This document shows positions 44,646 through 55,157 of a stretch of DNA of 64,000 nucleotides, in pieces. The notes under the pieces are model-generated. The model ran no database searches, had not been told where the DNA came from, and saw only the letters and a list, made by a program, of their open reading frames with translations. Positions within the stretch are counted from its first letter, which is position 1, and each line of letters starts with the position of its first letter. The translations under genes were made by a program, and so were the position numbers. The stretch is from Levilactobacillus lindianensis. Its GTDB lineage: Bacteria; Bacillota; Bacilli; Lactobacillales; Lactobacillaceae. The stretch covers positions 1 through 64,000 of the forward strand of contig NZ_RHOD01000008.1 of assembly GCF_003946095.1 (NCBI RefSeq). The letters run 5' to 3'.

Positions 44646-45887
44646 TTGGCAAAGTATGAAAATTTGATTCCCCGCTTTCTGAAGTACGTTAAGATTAATA
44701 CCCGGTCTAATCCGGAGTCGACGACGGTTCCTTCCGATCCACGTCTGACTGAATTCGCTAAGGGCTTAGTAACCGACCTTAAGGCAATCGGCTTGAAGAA
44801 CGTGCACATTAATCCACAGTCAAGCTACGTTTTTGCCACGTTGCCAGCCAATACTGACAAGACCGTTCAGAAGTTGGGCTTCATTTCCCACTTTGACACG
44901 GCGGACTTTAATAGCGAAAATATTACGCCTAAGTTCGTTGAAAACTACGACGGCCATTCCGTCATCAAGTTGGATGCTGCAGGCAAATACACCCTGGATC
45001 CAGCCGTCTTCCCCAACTTGAAGAACTACAAGGGGCACACGTTGATTACCACCGATGGCAGTACGCTGTTAGGGGCCGACGACAAGTCCGGGGTTGCCGA
45101 AATCATGGCTGCTGCCGAATACCTGTTGGCTCACCCAGAGATCAAGCACGGCGAAATTGAGATTGGCTTGGGACCCGATGAAGAAATCGGGACTGGGGCT
45201 GACCACTTTGACGTCAAGGATTTTGGGGCCGACATCGCCTATACCGTCGATGGTGGGCCACTCGGTCAATTGGAATATGAAACCTTTAATGCCGCGGATG
45301 CCCAGGTTGAAATTACCGGGACCAACGTGCACCCAGCCGAGGCCAAGGGCGTCATGGTCAACGCGTCGCAAGTAGCCATGGACTTCCATGCTGCCTTGCC
45401 AGAACACGACCGGCCAGAAAACACCGAAGGCCGTGAAGGGTTCTTCCACTTGTACAGCATGACAGGGACCGTGGATTCTGCTCACCTGAGCTACATCATT
45501 CGCGACCACGACCGTCAAGTCTTTGAAGACCGGAAGAAGCTCTTCCAGGGCGTGGCTGATCAGTTGAACAAGCAGTATGGCTCGCAACGGGTTCAGGTGA
45601 CCATTAAGGACCAGTACTACAACATGCGTGAAGTGATTGAAAAGGACATGACGGTTGTCGACCTGGCTAAGGAAGCCTTGGAAGACCTCGATATCAAACC
45701 ACTGATCTTCCCAGTTCGTGGTGGGACCGATGGGTCTAAGATTTCCTTCATGGGCTTGCCAACACCAAACCTCTTCGCCGGTGGGGAAAACATGCACGGG
45801 CGCTTCGAGTATGTCTCCGAACAGACCATGGAAAAGGCCACTGATGTGATTATCAAGATCGCTGAACTGACTGAAAATAAAGCTTAA
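44646..45887 (+). CDS. pepT: Peptidase T (tripeptide aminopeptidase)
   Basis: Cytosolic M20-family dizinc aminopeptidase that releases the N-terminal residue of tripeptides, part of casein or peptide use in lactic acid bacteria. The 413-aa protein has the zinc-ligand motifs [26 protein letters not shown] and [15 protein letters not shown], plus the [12 protein letters not shown] segment. Length is typical. The start is TTG 44646, following GAGGAG. It is a single gene; the clpB control region begins 8 bp after its stop. Confidence 0.95.
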   Translation: MAKYENLIPRFLKYVKINTRSNPESTTVPSDPRLTEFAKGLVTDLKAIGLKNVHINPQSSYVFATLPANTDKTVQKLGFISHFDTADFNSENITPKFVENYDGHSVIKLDAAGKYTLDPAVFPNLKNYKGHTLITTDGSTLLGADDKSGVAEIMAAAEYLLAHPEIKHGEIEIGLGPDEEIGTGADHFDVKDFGADIAYTVDGGPLGQLEYETFNAADAQVEITGTNVHPAEAKGVMVNASQVAMDFHAALPEHDRPENTEGREGFFHLYSMTGTVDSAHLSYIIRDHDRQVFEDRKKLFQGVADQLNKQYGSQRVQVTIKDQYYNMREVIEKDMTVVDLAKEALEDLDIKPLIFPVRGGTDGSKISFMGLPTPNLFAGGENMHGRFEYVSEQTMEKATDVIIKIAELTENKA

Positions 45888-45895
45888 ATCGATTT

Positions 45896-45912
45896 AGTCA
45901 AAATTGGTCAAA
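45896..45912 (+). promoter_or_regulatory. CtsR operator
   Basis: AGTCAAA-ATT-GGTCAAA, the heptad direct repeat with a 3-bp gap bound by the heat-shock repressor CtsR. It lies 5 bp upstream of the -35 of the clpB promoter. Confidence 0.88.
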
Positions 45913-45917
45913 TTATT

Positions 45918-45945
45918 TTGATTTTGGCTGCGGATCGGTTAAAAT
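45918..45945 (+). promoter_or_regulatory. Promoter of clpB
   Basis: TTGATT (45918-45923), 16-bp spacer, TAAAAT (45940-45945), immediately after the CtsR box, a layout expected for CtsR repression. Confidence 0.6.
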
Positions 45946-45958
45946 ATGAGTGAAAATG

Positions 45959-45987
45959 GAGGTTGACCTAAGGGTTACCTCTTTTTT
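45959..45987 (+). terminator. Terminator-like hairpin between the clpB promoter and clpB
   Basis: Stem GAGGT / ACCTC and ACC / GGT with a small internal loop, followed by TTTTTT. It begins about 7 nt after the predicted start of RNA. It may terminate pepT readthrough or attenuate clpB. Confidence 0.6.
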
Positions 45988-46028
45988 AGACCCTGAAAAA
46001 CCAATGAAACCTTGAGGAGGATGTTTAG

Positions 46029-48629
46029 ATGAACCCAGAAAAAATGACGCAGGCCCTCACCGATGCCTTGGCGGAGGCCCAACGAATTGCGATGACTCGT
46101 AAGCACCAGGCGGTCACGGTTGCCCACCTGTTTAAGTTTTTAGTCCAACCGGGGGAACTCGGTCGGCAGCTCTTCGAGGATGCCGGGGCTGATGTGACGG
46201 CTCTGGATGGTGAATTGGATCGGGAACTCGACAGTATCAGTACCGTGAGTGGCAGTGGTGTGCAGTACGGCCAGGAGTTCTCACGGAATCTAACCGATCT
46301 GCTACAGAAGGCCGATAGCATTCGCGAGGCCTATCATGATGACTTCATGGCGGTCGACACCGTGCTCATCGCGGTTACCCAGTTGAATGGAGATAGCCTG
46401 ACAGATTATTTGAAACAAGTCGGGATTACCGAAAAGAAGATGCGCCAAGCCGTGGACAAGCTTCGTAACGGTGAACGCGTTACCTCGAAGAATCAGGAGG
46501 ACCAATACAAGGCTCTCGAAAAATACGGGATCAACCTCGTTAAGGCCATGCGTAGTGGCAAGATCGATCCAATCATCGGCCGGGATGATGAGATTCTTTC
46601 GGTCATTCGTATTTTATCGCGAAAGACCAAGAATAACCCGGTTCTAATTGGAGAACCCGGGGTCGGGAAGACCGCGATCGTCGAGGGCCTGGCCCAGCGA
46701 ATTGTTCGGGGGGATGTTCCCGATAACTTAAAGGATAAGACGATCTTCTCCCTGGATATGGGGTCGTTAATTGCTGGGGCCAAGTACCGGGGTGAATTTG
46801 AAGAACGGTTGAAGGCCGTCTTAAAGGAAGTCACCAAGAGTGACGGTCAAATCATCATGTTTATTGATGAAATTCACAACATTGTCGGGGCTGGCAAGGC
46901 CGAAGGCAGTATGGATGCCGGTAATATCTTGAAGCCAATGTTAGCCCGGGGTGAGCTTCATCTGATTGGGGCGACCACGTTGGACGAATATCGCCAGTAT
47001 ATGGAAAAGGATAAGGCTTTGGCGCGGCGGTTCCAACGGGTCGTCGTGGCGGAACCGAGTCTGGAGGACACCATTACCATCTTACGGGGACTGCGCGAAC
47101 GGTTTGAAATTCACCACGGCGTGCGGATTCACGATAATGCCCTGATTGCGGCGGCTAAATTATCCGATCGCTATCTGACCGATCGTTTCCTGCCAGACAA
47201 GGCGATTGACCTAGTTGACGAGGCTTCGGCGTCGATTCGCGTGGAAATGAACTCGGCACCAACGGAATTGGATCAGGCCCGGCGTTCACTGATGCGGATG
47301 CAAGTTGAACAGACGGCGTTGAAACAGGAAACCGATGACGCCTCCAAGAAGCGCTTGGCGGAACTCCAAAAGGAACTGGCCGATACCAAGGAAAAGGTGG
47401 ATCGACTCGGGGCTCGCTGGACGCAAGAAAAGACGGCTATTAAGGGCCTCGGGGACAAGAAACAGGAGCTGGATCGCGCCAAACGTGACTTAGCCAACGC
47501 TGAATCCGCCTACGACCTGAATAAAGCCGCCGAACTTCAGCACGGTACAATTCCCCGTTTGCAAAAAGAACTGGCAGATCTGGAACAGGCCGACCAACAG
47601 CAGGATTGGTTGGTTTCCGAATCGGTTACTGAAAATGAAATTGCAGCCGTAGTTAGCCGTATGACGGGGATTCCCGTCACCAAGTTGGTCCAGGGTGAAC
47701 GGGAGAAACTGTTGAAGCTAGCCGATCGGTTACACGATCGAGTTGTCGGGCAGGATCAAGCAGTGACGGCGGTAGCCGATGCCGTCTTGCGTTCACGAGC
47801 CGGTCTGCAGGATCCCACGAAGCCCTTAGGATCGTTTCTCTTCTTGGGACCAACCGGGGTTGGGAAGACCGAACTTGCCAAGGCCTTGGCGGAAAACCTC
47901 TTCGACAGTGAAGACCACATGGTGCGAATCGACATGAGTGAGTATATGGAAAAGGAATCGGTTTCTCGGTTAGTCGGGGCCGCACCCGGCTACGTGGGTT
48001 ACGAACAAGGAGGCCAATTAACCGAGGCCGTCCGGCGTAATCCGTACACTATCGTTTTATTTGACGAAGTGGAAAAGGCCCATCCAGATGTTTTCAACCT
48101 GTTACTGCAGGTCTTAGACGATGGGCGCCTGACAGATAGCCAAGGGCGGACCGTGGACTTTAAGAACACGATTCTTATCATGACGTCTAACTTGGGATCG
48201 GATATTCTGTTGCAGGGAACCGATGATCAAGGGCAGTTGAAACCTGAGGCTCAAAAGCAGGTCGCTCAGCTCTTACAAACGCACTTCCGGCCAGAATTTC
48301 TGAATCGAATTGACGAGACGATTATGTTTACGCCACTGACCTTAGCGGATGTTCAACAGATCGTGGTCAAGTTGATTGGTCATCTGGCAACGCGGTTGCA
48401 CGAACAACAGTTGGATCTGACCATTACGCCGGAGGCTCAGGCGTGGATTGCCGAGAAGGGTTATCTGCCGGCATACGGGGCCCGGCCACTGCAACGGTTC
48501 ATCACCACGCACGTGGAAACGCCACTGGCCAAGGCGCTCATTGGCGGAGAGATTCCGGCCAAGAGTCTAATTACCATTGCCGTTCAAGCCGATCAGTTAA
48601 CGTTTACGCATGCACCCTTAAAACAATAA
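46029..48629 (+). CDS. clpB: Protein disaggregase ClpB
   Basis: Hexameric AAA+ chaperone that pulls proteins out of heat-induced aggregates together with DnaK. The 866-aa protein has the N-terminal Clp-N domain, NBD1 with Walker A GEPGVGKT and Walker B MFIDEIHN, and a middle coiled-coil domain (about 405-525). NBD2 follows with [17 protein letters not shown] and [12 protein letters not shown] and the SNLGSD sensor. The middle domain and absence of an IGF loop distinguish it from ClpA/ClpC. The ATG follows GAGGAGG. CtsR control is indicated by the upstream operator. Confidence 0.97.
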   Translation: MNPEKMTQALTDALAEAQRIAMTRKHQAVTVAHLFKFLVQPGELGRQLFEDAGADVTALDGELDRELDSISTVSGSGVQYGQEFSRNLTDLLQKADSIREAYHDDFMAVDTVLIAVTQLNGDSLTDYLKQVGITEKKMRQAVDKLRNGERVTSKNQEDQYKALEKYGINLVKAMRSGKIDPIIGRDDEILSVIRILSRKTKNNPVLIGEPGVGKTAIVEGLAQRIVRGDVPDNLKDKTIFSLDMGSLIAGAKYRGEFEERLKAVLKEVTKSDGQIIMFIDEIHNIVGAGKAEGSMDAGNILKPMLARGELHLIGATTLDEYRQYMEKDKALARRFQRVVVAEPSLEDTITILRGLRERFEIHHGVRIHDNALIAAAKLSDRYLTDRFLPDKAIDLVDEASASIRVEMNSAPTELDQARRSLMRMQVEQTALKQETDDASKKRLAELQKELADTKEKVDRLGARWTQEKTAIKGLGDKKQELDRAKRDLANAESAYDLNKAAELQHGTIPRLQKELADLEQADQQQDWLVSESVTENEIAAVVSRMTGIPVTKLVQGEREKLLKLADRLHDRVVGQDQAVTAVADAVLRSRAGLQDPTKPLGSFLFLGPTGVGKTELAKALAENLFDSEDHMVRIDMSEYMEKESVSRLVGAAPGYVGYEQGGQLTEAVRRNPYTIVLFDEVEKAHPDVFNLLLQVLDDGRLTDSQGRTVDFKNTILIMTSNLGSDILLQGTDDQGQLKPEAQKQVAQLLQTHFRPEFLNRIDETIMFTPLTLADVQQIVVKLIGHLATRLHEQQLDLTITPEAQAWIAEKGYLPAYGARPLQRFITTHVETPLAKALIGGEIPAKSLITIAVQADQLTFTHAPLKQ

Positions 48630-48636
48630 GTATTTT

Positions 48637-48669
48637 AGCGGGGTCGACCATGGTCGCTCCCGCTTTTTT
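48637..48669 (+). terminator. Terminator of clpB
   Basis: Nearly perfect palindrome AGCGGGGTCGACC / GGTCGCTCCCGCT followed by six T residues. Confidence 0.88.
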
Positions 48670-48727
48670 GGCGGAAAATTCAGACTGGAACGTACGTTCT
48701 TCTGTGACGGATCGATTCCGATTTTCT

Positions 48728-48735
48728 GGTATAAT
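48728..48735 (+). promoter_or_regulatory. Extended -10 promoter of dnaE
   Basis: TGGTATAAT (TATAAT at 48730-48735) with a poor -35, about 18 bp before the dnaE ribosome site. Confidence 0.6.
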
Positions 48736-48768
48736 AGCGATAAAGAATTCTTGAGAGGAGCGTCCAAC

Positions 48769-51700
48769 ATGTTTGTCCCGTTACAGGTCATCAGTACGTA
48801 CAGTCTGTTACAGAGTACCAATCGAATAAATGAATTGGTCCAAACGGCCAAGGAGCGGGGGTACACGACGCTAGCGATCACCGACAGAAATGTTATGTAC
48901 GGGGTTGTCGCCTTCTATAATGCCTGTCAACAGGCGGGAATTAAGCCTGTCTTGGGACTCACCCTGACGGTTCAAATTGCCGGGGATGAGGCGGGGGCCG
49001 ATCTGGTGGTTTTAGCACGCGACTTCACGGGGTACCAGCAACTCATGCAGCTCTCCACGGCTTATCAAGTGGCGGCGGCACCGGTTGACCTGACCCAGCA
49101 GCACGCCAATCTGACGCATTTAAAGGCCGTTGTGCCGCTGAATGGGGAGGCCCCCAGACTGTTGGCCAATGGGGATCGGACGGCGGCTAGTGAAGCGCTA
49201 GGCCGCTTACAGACCCTCTTTACCCCGGAGAATGTCTCACTGGGGATTAGTGCGGATCAGAGTGAGGAGACGCGGTTAGCCTTACAACAACTCAGTCAGG
49301 CGACGGGGATGCCGCTAATGGGTCTATCTCCCGTCGAGTACCTCAATCAAGATGACCATTTCGCCGTCACGGTCTTGCGCGCCATCGACGCTGGGGCAAC
49401 GATTACCGATATTCCTGCCGAGCAGGCCACGTTGGGCACCCACTGGTTACGACCAGCTGCCGAACAACAGGCCCGGTTTGCCGCGGTGGGTCTAGAGGCC
49501 GCAGCGATGGCGACCGCTACCTTAGCCGCCGACTGTGAGGTCACGTTGAAGTTTCAACAGCCACAGCTCCCGCAATTTCCGACGCCCAACCAACAACCCT
49601 CACAGGACTACCTGCGGGCACTCTGCGGTCAGGGGTTACAGCGACGGTTACAAGCTAACGGCATCACCGATGGCCAGCCTTACCGGGAGCGATTAGACCA
49701 TGAACTTTCGGTTATTCACCGGATGGGGTTTGATGATTACTTCCTGATTGTTTGGGACATCATGAACTTCGCTCACCGGGCCCATATTCAGACGGGACCA
49801 GGTCGGGGCTCTGCGGCAGGCTCTCTGGTGGCCTATGTGCTGGCCATTACGGAAGTCGATCCCTTAGCCTATAACCTCTTATTCGAACGTTTCTTAAATG
49901 AAGAACGGGCGCAGATGCCCGATATTGACTTGGACATTCCGGACGACCGTCGAGAACAGGTGCTCCAGTATGTCCACGGAAAGTACGGGCATACCCGGGT
50001 GGCTCAGATCATTACCTTCGGAACGCTGGCGGCTAAGGCGGCCTTACGTGACGTGGGCCGGGCCCTGGGGATGGCGCCGTATCAGATGAGTGACTGGAGT
50101 GCGGCCATTCCTAACCAGCTACACATCACGTTACACGCCGCCTATGACCAATCCCAGCGATTGAAGAATTTAGTCGCAGACAGTCCCGAGAATCGGCTAT
50201 TATTTGAAACGGCCTGCAAGGTCGAGGGGCTACCGCGGCATTACTCCACACATGCTGCTGGGATCGTATTGAGCCAGGGACCTCTGACCGACGTGGTGCC
50301 CCTGCAACCCGGGGCCGAAGAATTACTTATGACGCAATACCCCAAGGATACCGTCGAGGCGGTGGGCCTACTGAAGATGGATTTGCTGGGCTTGCGGAAC
50401 CTGAGCATCTTGGCCAATGCATTGGCGTTGGTTAAGCAACAGACGGGAAGGGTCTTTGACCTTGACCAGATTGACCTCAATGATCGCGAGACCCTGGCAC
50501 TCTTTGCTCAGGGGGAAACCAACGGGGTCTTTCAATTTGAATCCGCCGGCATCAAGCGGGTTCTACGACAGCTTAAGCCGGATAGCTTCGAATTGGTGGC
50601 AGCGGTCAACGCACTCTATCGGCCGGGGCCAATGGAAAATATTGAAACCTTTATCAACCGTAAGGACGGTAAGGAACCCGTGCAGTACGCGGCGCCGGCC
50701 CTGAAGCCGATTCTAGGACCAACCTATGGTGTCTTGGTCTATCAAGAACAGGTCATGCAGGTCGCTGCGGTTATGGGGGGCTTTAGCTTGGGGGAAGCCG
50801 ATCTGCTTCGCCGAGCCATGAGTAAGAAAAAGAAGGCCACCATGGATGCCATGCAAAAGAAGTTCGTGGCGGGGGCGCAGAAGCTAGGCTACGACGTGGC
50901 TACCGCGCAGCAGGTCTTTGCCTACATGGATCGCTTCGCCAACTACGGGTTCAACCGGTCACATGCCGTGGCGTATAGTAAGTTAGCCTTTCAGTTGGCC
51001 TATCTCAAGGCCCACTATCCGGGGCCGTTCTATGCGGCCTTGATGAATTCGGTTATCAACGTGCCAGATAAGACAAAGCTCTATCTGGCTGAGGCCAAGC
51101 GTCATGGTGTTACCGTGTTACCACCGGACATTAATCATTCGGCGGCGTACTTTAGTCTGCAACAACAAGCGATTCTCTTTGGATTGAGTTCAATTAAAGG
51201 GGTTCGTCGTGACTTTTTGCGAGCGGTCTTGGCCGATCGTAAGGCGCAGGGACCATTTCGTGATCTGCACCAATTTCTGGAACGCATCGAGGCCAAGTAC
51301 CGAAAAGAAGATCTCTTGGATGCGTTGGTTTACGCGGGCGCCTTCGATCACTTTGGCTATAACCGAGCCGAGTTGATCGCCGCCTTACCGGAATTTCTGA
51401 GTACGGTCGAGCTGTCCGGAGATAATGTCGAATTGTTTGCGGCCCTGGCACCCAAGGTCAAACGGCAACCGGACTTCGACCTGATGACCAAGTTGGGGCA
51501 TGAGGAACAAGTTCTCGGAGCCTACCTATCGGGTCATCCCGTCGAGCAGTATCGCCACCTGGGTGCCCAGCGGCAGGCGGTGCCGATCAGTGATTTGACA
51601 GTGAATTCGCGGGTGACAGTGATTGTCTACGTGACCAAGATTCGGACGATTCGCACGAAACGCGGGGAGCCGATGGCCTTTGTGACTGGGAGTGATGAGA

Positions 51701-52113
51701 CCGGTGAGATTAGTTTGACGGTCTTTCCCAACCAGTACCGGATTGTCAGCGAGTGGCTGGCCCCTAATCAGGTGGTTCTGGTTACCGGGAAGGTTGAACA
51801 ACAGCGGGGACTACAGATCGTCGTGGATCGGTTGGAACAACCAGTCACCGAGTCAACCCAACCAGCTAAGTTACCGGCCGGGCCTTGTTGGTACATTCGT
51901 GTGGATGCGCAACATGACCAACGACCAATCGCTAAGCAACTAGGCCAATTCATCAAATCTAACCCCGGAAAAGTCCCCGTAATCATCTATCAGGCCCAGA
52001 CCGATCGGAAAAGAATCTTACCTAATGAACAATGGCTTTCAAATGAGAAGACTGTTATGACGGGTTTGGTAAGCCTGATGGGTGAGAAAAATGTCGTTTT
52101 GAGAAATGGATAG
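48769..52113 (+). CDS. dnaE: DNA polymerase III subunit alpha, DnaE type
   Basis: Replicative polymerase that extends primers, acting next to PolC in Firmicutes. The 1114-aa C-family protein has an N-terminal PHP domain, the palm with PGRGSAAGSLVAYVL and the catalytic MPDIDLDIPDDRREQV, the fingers, a helix-hairpin-helix region and a C-terminal OB fold (VIVYVTKIRTIRTKRGEPMA). The PHP start reads LQVISTYSLL, where metal-binding family members have two histidines (HxH); residues Gln6 and Ile8 replace them, so no PHP nuclease is expected. ATG 48769 follows GAGAGGAG. Confidence 0.95.
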   Translation: MFVPLQVISTYSLLQSTNRINELVQTAKERGYTTLAITDRNVMYGVVAFYNACQQAGIKPVLGLTLTVQIAGDEAGADLVVLARDFTGYQQLMQLSTAYQVAAAPVDLTQQHANLTHLKAVVPLNGEAPRLLANGDRTAASEALGRLQTLFTPENVSLGISADQSEETRLALQQLSQATGMPLMGLSPVEYLNQDDHFAVTVLRAIDAGATITDIPAEQATLGTHWLRPAAEQQARFAAVGLEAAAMATATLAADCEVTLKFQQPQLPQFPTPNQQPSQDYLRALCGQGLQRRLQANGITDGQPYRERLDHELSVIHRMGFDDYFLIVWDIMNFAHRAHIQTGPGRGSAAGSLVAYVLAITEVDPLAYNLLFERFLNEERAQMPDIDLDIPDDRREQVLQYVHGKYGHTRVAQIITFGTLAAKAALRDVGRALGMAPYQMSDWSAAIPNQLHITLHAAYDQSQRLKNLVADSPENRLLFETACKVEGLPRHYSTHAAGIVLSQGPLTDVVPLQPGAEELLMTQYPKDTVEAVGLLKMDLLGLRNLSILANALALVKQQTGRVFDLDQIDLNDRETLALFAQGETNGVFQFESAGIKRVLRQLKPDSFELVAAVNALYRPGPMENIETFINRKDGKEPVQYAAPALKPILGPTYGVLVYQEQVMQVAAVMGGFSLGEADLLRRAMSKKKKATMDAMQKKFVAGAQKLGYDVATAQQVFAYMDRFANYGFNRSHAVAYSKLAFQLAYLKAHYPGPFYAALMNSVINVPDKTKLYLAEAKRHGVTVLPPDINHSAAYFSLQQQAILFGLSSIKGVRRDFLRAVLADRKAQGPFRDLHQFLERIEAKYRKEDLLDALVYAGAFDHFGYNRAELIAALPEFLSTVELSGDNVELFAALAPKVKRQPDFDLMTKLGHEEQVLGAYLSGHPVEQYRHLGAQRQAVPISDLTVNSRVTVIVYVTKIRTIRTKRGEPMAFVTGSDETGEISLTVFPNQYRIVSEWLAPNQVVLVTGKVEQQRGLQIVVDRLEQPVTESTQPAKLPAGPCWYIRVDAQHDQRPIAKQLGQFIKSNPGKVPVIIYQAQTDRKRILPNEQWLSNEKTVMTGLVSLMGEKNVVLRNG

Positions 52114-52209
52114 ACCAATTTTGTGAAAAATACTTCTGGACTATTGTTATCAAGTTCGGTATTATATATACCAATGAACGAGATAATCTATTTTGGGAGG
52201 ATATACAAA

Positions 52210-52938
52210 ATGAAATTAAACGTCAAAGTCTTTTCCGATGGGGCAGAATTATCTGCTATGAAAGCTGTTGCTGCTAAGGGGTTAGTTGAAGGATTCACGA
52301 CGAACCCTAGCTTGATGAAGGCTGCCGGGATTACCGACTACTTAGCCTTTGCCAAAGAAGCTGTTGCAACTTTCCCAGACCAATCGATCAGTTTCGAAGT
52401 CTTTGGAAACACACCGGAACGGATGCTTGCCGAAGCTCAGACATTGGCATCATTGGGGAAACACGTCGCAGTTAAAATCCCAATCATTCGGGCAACTGGT
52501 GAAGACAATACCGATGTCATTTCTAAGTTATCCGATGCCGGGGTTCGCGTGAACGTGACGGCAATTACCACCTTAGAGGAAGTTCGTTGGGCTGTAGATG
52601 CCTTGAACCCAGAAGTTGGCGGGATCGTTTCTGTCTTCGCTGGCCGGGTAGCCGACAGTGGGGTTGATCCATTACCATTGATGAAACAATCTGCCAACTT
52701 ATGCCATGCCAAGGCCAACATTGACCTGTTGTGGGCCAGCACCCGGGAGTCCATTAACATTATCCAGGCCAATGAGACTGGTTGTGACATCATCACCGTG
52801 CCACCAAAGATTTTGAACAAGTTAGATAAATTTGGTAAACCAGCTTTCCAAATCTCGGTTGATACGGTGAAAACTTTCGATGCTGATATCGCAGAACTTG
52901 GTTTCACGATTCCAGTGGCTGACGGCGTCCAAGAATAA
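52210..52938 (+). CDS. Transaldolase / fructose-6-phosphate aldolase family protein
   Basis: Class I aldolase of the small transaldolase (TalC/FSA) subfamily, 242 aa. It shows the family's GFTTNPSLMKAAG, ISFEVFG, the Schiff-base lysine segment HVAVKIPI, VNVTAITTLEE and VSVFAGRVAD. The subfamily includes both true transaldolases and fructose-6-phosphate aldolases; sequence alone does not decide. ATG 52210 follows GGGAGGA with a possible TATATA promoter about 45 bp before. It lies between dnaE and pyk, where other lactobacilli carry pfkA. Terminator follows. Confidence 0.87.
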   Translation: MKLNVKVFSDGAELSAMKAVAAKGLVEGFTTNPSLMKAAGITDYLAFAKEAVATFPDQSISFEVFGNTPERMLAEAQTLASLGKHVAVKIPIIRATGEDNTDVISKLSDAGVRVNVTAITTLEEVRWAVDALNPEVGGIVSVFAGRVADSGVDPLPLMKQSANLCHAKANIDLLWASTRESINIIQANETGCDIITVPPKILNKLDKFGKPAFQISVDTVKTFDADIAELGFTIPVADGVQE

Positions 52939-52959
52939 AAACAAAATTATCCCCTTTAT

Positions 52960-52990
52960 AACCTACTCGTTATCAAACGAGTAGGTTTTT
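52960..52990 (+). terminator. Terminator of the transaldolase gene
   Basis: Perfect stem AACCTACTCGT / ACGAGTAGGTT with a loop of six bases and a T run. Confidence 0.9.
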
Positions 52991-53016
52991 AATTGCCCTG
53001 CGGCCCGGCAGCTCGC

Positions 53017-53030
53017 AGAAAACGCTTACT
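53017..53030. promoter_or_regulatory. Cre-like site upstream of pyk
   Basis: AGAAAACGCTTACT keeps the G-AA-CG-T-C core of the CcpA site but differs at both end bases. It lies about 170 bp before pyk in a gap of about 210 bp that carries no gene. CcpA control of pyk is known in lactic acid bacteria. Confidence 0.4.
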
Positions 53031-53198
53031 TTGAGAAAAGATGTACAAAAGGCTCGAAATTCGATAAACATAGCAGACAGAAAAAATTAAAAGTGCTAGA
53101 ATATTGGTGTAATGAAATTTGTGCCGAAACTTTTGGTCTGCTAATTTTTCTAAAAGATTAGTAACCATCGGGCCAATTCTAAAGGAGAGATTTTTCTA

Positions 53199-54956
53199 AT
53201 GAAGAAAACCAAGATCGTAAGTACCCTTGGGCCTGCAAGTAATGACGTCGATACGATTGTTAAGTTAATCGAATCCGGTGCCAACATTTTCCGGTTTAAC
53301 TTTTCACATGGTGACCATGAAGAACATTTAGGTCGCTTGGACAAAGTTCACCAAGCCGAAAAGATTACTGGCAAGACCGTTGGTATCATGTTAGATACCA
53401 AGGGTGCCGAAATTCGGACGACCGTTGAAAAGGGTGGCAAGCTGCAATTTAACACTGGCGACCAATTCCGGATCTCCATGGATGCCTCACTTGAAGGAAC
53501 TAACGAAAAGATCGCGGTTACTTACCCAGGTCTTTACGATGACGTTCATGAAGGTGGCCACGTACTGTTTGATGACGGTTTATTAGACACTGTTGTTGAC
53601 AAGAAGGACGACGCAACTAAGGAATTAGTTGTCACTGTTCAAAACGATGGTATCTTAGGTTCCCGTAAGGGTGTTAACGCCCCTGGTGTTTCCATTAACT
53701 TACCTGGGATCACTGAAAAGGACTCAGATGACATTCGCTTTGGTTTGGACCACGAAATCAACTTCATCGCCGCTTCCTTCGTACGGAAGCCTCAAGATGT
53801 TATGGACATTCGTGAACTCCTTGAAGAAAAGCACATGGAACACGTGCAAATCTTCCCTAAGATTGAATCTCAAGAAGGTATCAACAACTTTGATGACATC
53901 ATCAAGGTTTCCGATGGATTGATGGTTGCTCGTGGTGACATGGGTGTCGAAATTCCTACGGAAAACGTACCTTTAGTACAAAAAGCTTTGATCAAGAAGT
54001 GTAACATCTTAGGCAAGCCCGTAATCACGGCTACCCAAATGTTAGACTCCATGCAAGAAAATCCACGTCCTACGCGTGCCGAAGCTTCTGACGTTGCCAA
54101 CGCCGTCTTTGATGGTACTGACGCAACGATGCTTTCTGGTGAAAGTGCTAACGGTGAATACCCAGTACAAGCCGTTGCAACTATGAACCGGATCGACATC
54201 AAGGCTGAAAATGCTTTACCAGACTTTGGTCGTGACAACTTGAACTTCGACAACGGTGACGTTACCGAATCAATCGGTGCTTCCGTTGCACGTGTTGCCA
54301 ACGAATTAGGCGTTAAGACGATCGTTGCCGCTACTGAAAGTGGCTACACTGCCAAGATGATTTCTAAGTACCGGCCAAATGCTGATATCTTAGCTGTTAC
54401 CTTTGATGACCGGACTCGTCGTGGCTTGATGGTTAACTGGGGTGTTTACCCAATCGTTACCGAAAAGCCAGCTAACACTGACGAAATGTTCGATCTCGCC
54501 GCAGCCAAGGCCGTTGAAACGGGCTTAGCTAAGGAAGGCGACTTAATCCTGATCACCGCTGGCGTGCCAGTCGGCGAACGCGGGACGACTAACTTGATGA
54601 AGATCCAATTGATTGGTTCAAAGTTAGTTCAAGGTCAAGGTGTCGGTGATGACACGGTTATCGGTAAGGCAATCATTGCCAACACCGCTGCTGAAGCCAA
54701 CGCCAAGGTTGTTGAAGGTGGTATCTTGATTGCCAAGAACACCGACAAGGACTACTTGCCAGCTATCGAAAAGTCTAGTGCCGTTATCGTTGAAAACGGT
54801 GGGTTGACTTCTCACGCTGCTGTTGTTGGGATTTCCATGGGGATTCCTGTTATCGTTGGGGCTACTGGTGCCAGCGACAAGATCTCCGATGGCGAATTGA
54901 TTACTGTTGACTCACGTCGCGGTATCGTTTACCACGGTGCTTCCAACGCACTTTAA
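53199..54956 (+). CDS. pyk: Pyruvate kinase
   Basis: Converts phosphoenolpyruvate and ADP to pyruvate and ATP, the last step of glycolysis. The 585-aa protein has the catalytic barrel (KTKIVSTLGPASND, FNFSHGDHEEH, IFPKIESQEGINNFD, MVARGDMGVEIP, ATQMLDSM), the allosteric C-domain and an extra C-terminal PEP-utilising-like domain with ENGGLTSHAAVVGISMGIP. That extension is typical of Bacillus and lactobacillus enzymes. ATG 53199 follows AAGGAGAG. Its codon use (many TTA/GGT/CGT and AAC) is that of a highly expressed gene. pfkA, usually the upstream partner, is absent. Confidence 0.97.
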   Translation: MKKTKIVSTLGPASNDVDTIVKLIESGANIFRFNFSHGDHEEHLGRLDKVHQAEKITGKTVGIMLDTKGAEIRTTVEKGGKLQFNTGDQFRISMDASLEGTNEKIAVTYPGLYDDVHEGGHVLFDDGLLDTVVDKKDDATKELVVTVQNDGILGSRKGVNAPGVSINLPGITEKDSDDIRFGLDHEINFIAASFVRKPQDVMDIRELLEEKHMEHVQIFPKIESQEGINNFDDIIKVSDGLMVARGDMGVEIPTENVPLVQKALIKKCNILGKPVITATQMLDSMQENPRPTRAEASDVANAVFDGTDATMLSGESANGEYPVQAVATMNRIDIKAENALPDFGRDNLNFDNGDVTESIGASVARVANELGVKTIVAATESGYTAKMISKYRPNADILAVTFDDRTRRGLMVNWGVYPIVTEKPANTDEMFDLAAAKAVETGLAKEGDLILITAGVPVGERGTTNLMKIQLIGSKLVQGQGVGDDTVIGKAIIANTAAEANAKVVEGGILIAKNTDKDYLPAIEKSSAVIVENGGLTSHAAVVGISMGIPVIVGATGASDKISDGELITVDSRRGIVYHGASNAL

Positions 54957-54978
54957 TAAGAGATAAACCTGTTATGAA

Positions 54979-55008
54979 AACGGACCCTCTGTCGGGGGTC
55001 CGTTTTTT
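54979..55008 (+). terminator. Terminator of pyk
   Basis: Stem AACGGACCCTC / GGGGGTCCGTT followed by six T residues. Confidence 0.88.
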
Positions 55009-55157
55009 CGTGCTTTTGAAGACCTGTGAGACACACAAGTCGAGAAGATTGCCACGAATTTTGCGAGAAAAGGTCGCTAGTTGGGGCGTTTCCGTGTAAA
55101 ATAGGCATTAGACACTTTGAACGGAAAACTGGCCTCGCCAGTAGAATTGAGGAGATT

